Below are positions 58,362 to 64,000 of a stretch of DNA of 64,000 nucleotides, piece after piece (position 1 is the stretch's first letter; each line of letters starts with the position of its first letter). The notes beneath the pieces are model-generated. The model was not told where the DNA came from. It was given only the letters and a program-made list of their open reading frames with translations, and ran no database searches. The stretch is from assembly GCA_029449235.1 (NCBI GenBank), contig JANATG010000001.1:3658001-3722000 (forward strand), written 5' to 3'. This DNA is from Linnemannia schmuckeri (taxonomy: Eukaryota > Mortierellomycota > Mortierellomycetes > Mortierellales > Mortierellaceae). A program made the translations under genes and the position numbers.

Positions 58362-59084
58362 ATGTCAACAACATCAGGAACAGAGATCGAAACAACCGCC
58401 AGCAGCACACAAATAAACGAACAATTGATCCGAATCCGAGGCATGGGTCCATTCCAAGTATCGCCCTCGATCTGGCTGACTCCCATTGTCTTGCCGGATG
58501 CTGCAGAACAGAACCGAATCTTCAACATTAACGACAGCTTCTACAAGGGATTATACTCGACCGGTGTGACTTTCCCGTTTTCGATGGAGGCATCAGTTGG
58601 ATTTGTCAAGCGCTTGGAGGAGAAGCGGGTCAAGGAAGGAATCTGCTATGCTTGGGTGATTCGGACAGAGGTGAATGGACCCATGATTGGGCTGTTGGCG
58701 TTGGAACCGTTCGACCATGAGGATATTTACCCATGTCTCCGAGGCAAGGAGCCTGTTGCCAAAGGGGCAGAGACGATCCACGATGGGAATGAAGAGAAGG
58801 AAGATGTATTGAGTTGTGGTGGATTTGGGTACTGGCTATCCCCTGAGCATGGAGGAAAAGGAGTCATGACGGAGGTGGTCGACTTTGCGCTGACTAAGAT
58901 GGCGAGACAAGAGTTTGGATATGATCGCGTCCACGGGGAGGCCTGGACGGACAACGTAGAGAGTCGGAGAGTGATGGAGAGGGTGGGGATGCGTCCCGCA
59001 GTGGGCGTGCCTGTCTTTGTGCCCAAGTTTGATGCCATGAAGGATATTGCGCACTACATCTACGATACTCGGAGTTATCCATGA
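58362..59084 (+). CDS. GNAT-family N-acetyltransferase
   Basis: A single exon of 240 residues with a RimJ/RimL-like GNAT fold. Seen are WVIRTEVNGPMIGLLALEPF (beta4 region), GFGYWLSPEHGGKGVMTEVV (acetyl-CoA-binding motif A in the form HGGKGV) and AWTDNVESRRVMERVGMRP (beta5/alpha4, typical of the N-SxxVxxRxGF pattern). The enzyme transfers acetyl from acetyl-CoA to an amine; the substrate could be a small molecule or a protein N-terminus and cannot be told here. An in-frame ATG at 58293 would add 23 residues; MSTTSGTEIET is preferred as a standard start. An insert (KEPVAKGAETIHDGNEEKED) lengthens the loop before motif A. Confidence 0.88.
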   Translation: MSTTSGTEIETTASSTQINEQLIRIRGMGPFQVSPSIWLTPIVLPDAAEQNRIFNINDSFYKGLYSTGVTFPFSMEASVGFVKRLEEKRVKEGICYAWVIRTEVNGPMIGLLALEPFDHEDIYPCLRGKEPVAKGAETIHDGNEEKEDVLSCGGFGYWLSPEHGGKGVMTEVVDFALTKMARQEFGYDRVHGEAWTDNVESRRVMERVGMRPAVGVPVFVPKFDAMKDIAHYIYDTRSYP

Positions 59085-59685
59085 ACATCGATGCTATTAA
59101 AAAGAATGTCTTCCTTCTTGTTCCACGAGTAGACGGGGGCTTGCATGCCAGCGCAGGAAAGAGTGCAAAGGGAGGTGGCGTTTATGGGTTCTTACACACG
59201 TGACTTGACAGATGGTGGCGTGCTGACCAAGCTGGGTCCCTGCGCTTTTTTTCTTTCCTCTTCCATTTGACATTTGACTGTTATCATTTCCGTTTCTTGC
59301 CCGCAGGAGTACTTTGTACAAGGAGCATTCGAACGCCCTCTCGCAGCGCCCCCTTTTTTGTTACCGAGCACCAGTATGTACCCACGGTGGTATGTTGTCT
59401 GCGTCGTGCTTATGAATCAGTACAAACAAGAAAGCTGATCTCTTCATACTTGCTCTTCTTTCTTGTTAATCGCACCTAGATCTTCGCAGTTGTAATTTCG
59501 TTCTCGGTCCATGCCTTAAGACCTCCTGGAGTTACTCCTCCTCCCTCTCTTGTTAGACATTCAACTGTTCAAACTACCCTGAATCGACCTTTTTCTTTTC
59601 ACTCTCTCCTTTTTTTTGCTTCCTTCAACGATTCACCTTTCTTATCCTTGCAACCTTCCCCTGTTTACCCTCTTCACCTCCCCCG
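59085..59685. other. Promoter region of the Rad5/HLTF-like gene
   Basis: About 600 nt with no supported gene; pyrimidine-rich toward the 3' end. Confidence 0.5.
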
Positions 59686-62600
59686 ATGTCTGGAAACGGC
59701 CAACAGCACCGAGGAGGCATCCATCCAACAAACGGCTCTCCCCAGGTGACAGACCCTCTGAGCTTCGCCTCCAGATTCTTTCAACAGATTGGCGACACAG
59801 ACCTGTCCCCAGACGACGATGACGATTCCAGAAGCGACGACGACGACTCTGACGAAAGTGACCAGGACGACGACGATGAAAGCAACAGCGACCAGACGTC
59901 TCACAACCAACCTCGTCGCAGCAGCAATGGTCGTCAGGGCCCTACATTACCAACGTTCTCCCCTAGGCTCCCTCAAGGTCATGACCAAAAGGAATCAGGC
60001 ACAGCGCAACAGGGCCAACACAACACAGCCGTTGCCGTTGCCACCAAAGCCATCACTACTACCAAGCACCCAAAGGATCAGGATGAGACTCAGCAGCAGG
60101 AGGAGGGTCATGATGCCAAGCGGACAAAACTTGAGGCGGTCGCTAATCTCATCAACTCTGGAATCTCGGGACGGAGGGATCTACCTACCACCGCCAGCAC
60201 GACTGCCTCTTCAAAAGAGAGCAAACCGCTCTTGAATCAGAACGACTTGGCCCAGTTCAATTTTAGCAAGACAGGAGACAACACCAATGCAGCACATATC
60301 CAAAGTACCCTCCAATACCTTCAGCAGCAGCAACAACAGCAGCGGTTGACTACTGGTTCTCAATTTACACCTCAGCAACTTATTCAACTACATCAACAGC
60401 AGCAGCAACAGCAGCAGCAACAGCAGCAACAGCAGTTGAGACTACAGAATACCCCACCTCAACGCCAACCACAGCAACCTACTGCACCTCTCATCAAAAC
60501 GGAAAATAGCCCCAAGCGGCCCTACTCTGTCACCTCGTCTATTGCTTCTTCAACACCTTCACCAACAACTTCGAAAGGAAATGCTGGAGGCGGCGTGATT
60601 GACCTTACGGAAGAGGAGGCAACGACAATTTCAGACGACGATGATGTCGTCATTGACGAATCAAAAACGACAGCTATTGCCAACAGGAACCTTTGCTTCG
60701 GCATGATCCAATCATTGGTCGTCACTCTGTACCCCCGGCATTTGGATTATGTGGAAGGAAAGGCTGACAGGGTGATCATCAAACGTGCGACAACAGCCAA
60801 CAAGGCTAGTTTGGCAGTCGAGCACGAAGGTGGCCTGGTGAGTTCTTAAAAGAATTTCATCCGCAATTATTACCATGCTATTGTTATGTGTTTCAAATAT
60901 TAACATGAGCATGGTTCTTTTTGTTTGCATTTGATAGTATGGTTACATTGTCTCGGAGCTGGCAGAAACGCTTGTCCCTTTGGTAGATGCGAACATGATT
61001 TGGTGGGAGGCGAGCGTTCCTCGACAGAGGAAACATAACGTAAGGGCTGCGCAGGAGAGACTATCGAATATTCGGTGGCTGATGATGACCAATCATTGCT
61101 CATAATCAACTAATTGCCATCTTTTTTTGCTTCGCACTTTTAGAACGTGAGCGCACCGATCAACATTGTTCTCTATGGCAAGCCTAGGTTTCAGATGACA
61201 GTGGCAAAGGCACTGTACGGCAAGGTCAAGCTGGACGACCCTCTTTCATACGATCATAGGACGACCTACTCCAACCCACTCGCACCAGTTCCAGGAGAGC
61301 AGCTATCGCTCTACGACAAGTTCCGAGGAGTCAGCACGCCTTCACCTTATTACAGCGCGGGAGCTGGATTGGGATACACAGGATACACGAGCTATGCAGG
61401 CTACAGTGGATCTAGCGTCCGCTCCGCCGAGGAGATCAAGAATCAAATCGACGGAGTCTTCAAGGGACTTCGGAGTGCAACTGATCTTCCAGAGGTAGAG
61501 CCAGCATCGTCAATGGCGACAAAAATGTATCGGCACCAGAAGCAGGCTCTCTATTTTTTGCTGGAGCGCGAGAAACAGGAAGACTATTCTGATAACGAGA
61601 AGAACAAGCTGACATCCTTGTGGCGTGTCCGACAGCAACTTCACCGTCATCCAACATATTTGAATGTTGTCACCAGTCAGGAGACGACTCTCAAGCCCAC
61701 TAGTATGCTTGGAGGAATTCTGGCCGATGATGTATGTTCCTTGCTTCATTGACGCGTGTTCTTCCTCAGGAGATAACTGAACAACTCTGGAAGCCCTATG
61801 CTAATGCGCATTTTTCATGTGGTGATTAGATGGGACTGGGCAAGACTATTACCATTATCTCGCTTATTATGGCGACCCTGGACCGCAAGATGCATTTGCC
61901 TGCACCATCAATACAATCGACCCCAGTACCACAGAGCGCGGCACCGGACTTTCTCAATTCCGGAGACCTCGTGACGGAATACGACACTCCACCTTCTCCC
62001 ACCATCCGACCCATGTTGACAGTGGCGCCTAAAAAGCCATTGCACAAAAAGCGGCTAACCAACCTGCGCACGAAATCTCACGCCACCCTTATCATCTGTC
62101 CCTTGTCTACGGTTCAGAATTGGGAAGAACAGTTTGAGGCCCACGTCAAGAAGGATGCGCTTCAGGTGTATGTTTATCATGGAGGTCAGCGCGTGTCGGA
62201 TCCGGCTTACTTGGCCAAGCACGATGTTGTCATTACGACCTACAATTTGTTGGGCACCGAGTATTCCAAGGAGTGCAAGAGCAAGGAGAGCGACACGAGT
62301 GCATCAAAGAACCCGAGCGTCCTGCAGCATATTGACTGGTTTCGAGTAGTCTTGGATGAGGCTCATATCATCAAGGAAGTCAACACTGTGCAGAGCAAGG
62401 CTGCTTGTGCGTTGGTTGCTGAACGCCGCTGGTGCTTAACTGGAACTCCTATCCAAAACAAGGTGAGTCTTGTTGGTAACTGGTATTGCACGGGTGGCTC
62501 AATGTGAGTATTATGTGTACTAATAATTAATTGATCATATGTATATTTTTATAGTTGGATGATTTGTTTGCGCTGGTTAAGTTCTTGGGTATGCAGCCGT

Positions 62601-64000
62601 TCCAAGAGAAGGCGCATTGGGCTCACTACATCTCCAAGCCTATCAAGGCCGCCAACCCTATCGGTATCCAGAGGCTACAGACGCTCATGAAGGTCATTAC
62701 ACTCCGACGTACCAAGACACAGATGGTGGATGGCAAGCCGTTGCTCGACCTCCCTCCACGTACGGATCATATGCGCTCTCTGGATCTCAGCTTGAACGAA
62801 CGACAGATGTACCAGCGGATGGAATCGAGCGCGAAGCAGACTGTGAGCCAGATTGTACAGGAGAACAAGGTCATGAAGAACTATGCCCACATCTTGCAGG
62901 CAATCTTGAAACTTCGACAAATCTGCGCTCACTATGCACTTGTCAAGAACATGAGTGACGATCTCGACATGTCGGGAGAGTTCAATCTGGCCAAGGCAAC
63001 GGCGATATATTCACTGCTTCAGGACTCTGGCAACGACCAGTGCAACAGCTGTTTCCTCCCTTCGACCATCACGCCCATTGTGACTCGCTGTGAGCACGTT
63101 TTCTGTCCAGAATGTGTCAAGAAGCTGAACCCGATCTCGTATATGCTTATTCAGAAGGGTAACGCCAACGTTAGTGTTGCGTCGGGACTCAAGTCGGATT
63201 TCAGCTGTCCCCAGTGCGCCACTTCGTTGAGACCTATTGATCTGATTCAAATCCAGGACGATGCAGAGGACAAGGTGGAGACTATTGGAGGAGGCCATAT
63301 CCACTCACGCACGGACGAGAACGGAATGTTTATCCACAGTACCAAAGTCAAGGCACTCATGGAAGACCTGGTTCAAGCTGGCGAGATTTCGCGCAGGACG
63401 GGTCAGCCCATGGTCAAGAGCGTTGTTTTCTCACAGTGGACAAGCATGTTGGACTTGATCGAGGTAACCATTTTTTTTTGTCGCGCCTTTTTGCGTTTTC
63501 TTTCATGCAGGCGAATTTTCGACTCGGTCGATCGTTTACTGATCTTAGTTTTGTCTCTTTGTACCCATGTCTGTCTTTTTATAGGATGGCTTGAGGGAGA
63601 ACAAGATCACATTTACTAGATTGGATGGAACTATGCAGCGAAATGATCGCACAGCTGCGATGATCAAGTTCAAAGAGAAAGCCAACTGCAGTGTTATTCT
63701 CATTTCGCTCAAGGCAGGAGGCGTGGGACTGAACCTGACCTCTGCTCAGCGTGTCTATCTCATGGACCCCCACTGGTAATTGAAAAATCCGCTTCCGTTA
63801 ATGCAATTCATGTAGGTCGTGTTCTTGTTGCACAAAACAGGAAATTCATTGTCTTTTCTCACCATATGTTGCTCTCTCCTTTCCCTCCCTTGCTTCTCGA
63901 AATTCCCATTGGATAGGAATCCTTCGGTGGAGAGTCAGGCAATTGACCGTATCCATCGTCTCGGGCAGACTAAACCAGTCGATGTCATTCGGTTTATCAT
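59686..64000 (+). CDS. RAD5: Rad5/HLTF-type HIRAN-SNF2-RING protein (3' partial)
   Basis: Exons 59686-60837, 60938-61039, 61144-61731, 61830-62462, 62555-63463, 63585-63775 and 63917 to the edge encode about 1219 residues, all in phase. Domains in order: a disordered acidic and polyQ N-terminus; a SUMO-interacting-type motif VIDLT (304-308) with an acidic flank; a HIRAN domain (about 343-440); SNF2 helicase lobe 1 with Walker A MGLGKT (615-620) and DEAH (790-793); a C3HC4-like RING inserted between lobes (C988 to CPQC about 1043-1046); lobe 2 with SLKAGGVGLNLTSAQRV; and motif VI (AIDRIHRLGQTKPVDVIRF). This is the Rad5/HLTF layout, with roles in polyubiquitinating PCNA and remodelling stalled forks. 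The RING has a long insertion of about 30 residues before its last Cys pair. Only the last few dozen residues are missing. Confidence 0.93.

Overview
This 64 kb window is nuclear DNA from a filamentous fungus, most likely an early-diverging lineage such as Mortierellomycota. Evidence seen directly: every multi-exon gene uses GT-AG introns, mostly 60-170 nt; coding GC is moderate; intergenic DNA is rich in A/T homopolymers and pyrimidine tracts; the genes are fungal in type (Cyc8/Ssn6, two-finger GATA factor, YAT permeases, tandem secreted pepsins). The Mortierella-like placement is inference from this mix, including a bacterial-type cobalamin-binding-like protein and a retained CENP-I. No rRNA, tRNA or CRISPR was recognised.

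Layout. 1-294: 5' end of an unrecognised minus-strand gene. 600-2863: a pogo/Fot1-type DNA transposon with long terminal inverted repeats, a TA duplication and a decayed transposase. About 3.4-5.3 kb: a second, decayed Tc1-like transposase. 5375-9131 (minus): a 13-exon CENP-I/Mis6 kinetochore gene, divergent from a 5-exon BtuF-like binding-protein gene (9586-11093). 13.3-22.2 kb: a tandem array of three pepsin-like proteases, of which the first and third are intact while the middle one is broken by three in-frame TAG codons. 25.3-31.0 kb: two tandem amino-acid permeases. 32.1-35.7 kb: an HMT1/ABCB6-type ABC transporter. 36.2-39.3 kb: a head-to-head pair, Gemin8 (minus) and IMPACT/YIH1 (plus), separated by a promoter with a 45-A tract. 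39.9-41.7 kb (minus): a two-finger GATA transcription factor. 41.7-51.4 kb: a near gene desert with microsatellites and an unusual inverted-repeat cluster. 51.4-52.9 kb: a protein with a CipC/DUF3759-like C-terminus. 53.6-57.9 kb: Cyc8/Ssn6. 58.4-59.1 kb: a GNAT acetyltransferase. 59.7 kb to the right edge: a Rad5/HLTF-type HIRAN-SNF2-RING protein, cut by the window edge.

How the genes relate. There is no metabolic cluster. Secreted proteolysis (pepsin array) and amino-acid uptake (two permeases) lie next to each other and fit a nitrogen-scavenging theme. The rest are unlinked housekeeping and regulatory genes: kinetochore, SMN-complex assembly, translation control, transcriptional co-repression, post-replication repair.

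Most interesting signals: the protease copy whose only reading-frame breaks are three TAGs, each replacing a CAG codon kept in at least one intact paralog; the mosaic origin of that copy; a stop-free 111-nt intron in the ABC transporter that would add a hydrophobic segment; and two mutually exclusive hairpins sharing one arm near 45.6 kb. I did not find a clearly new multi-gene system.
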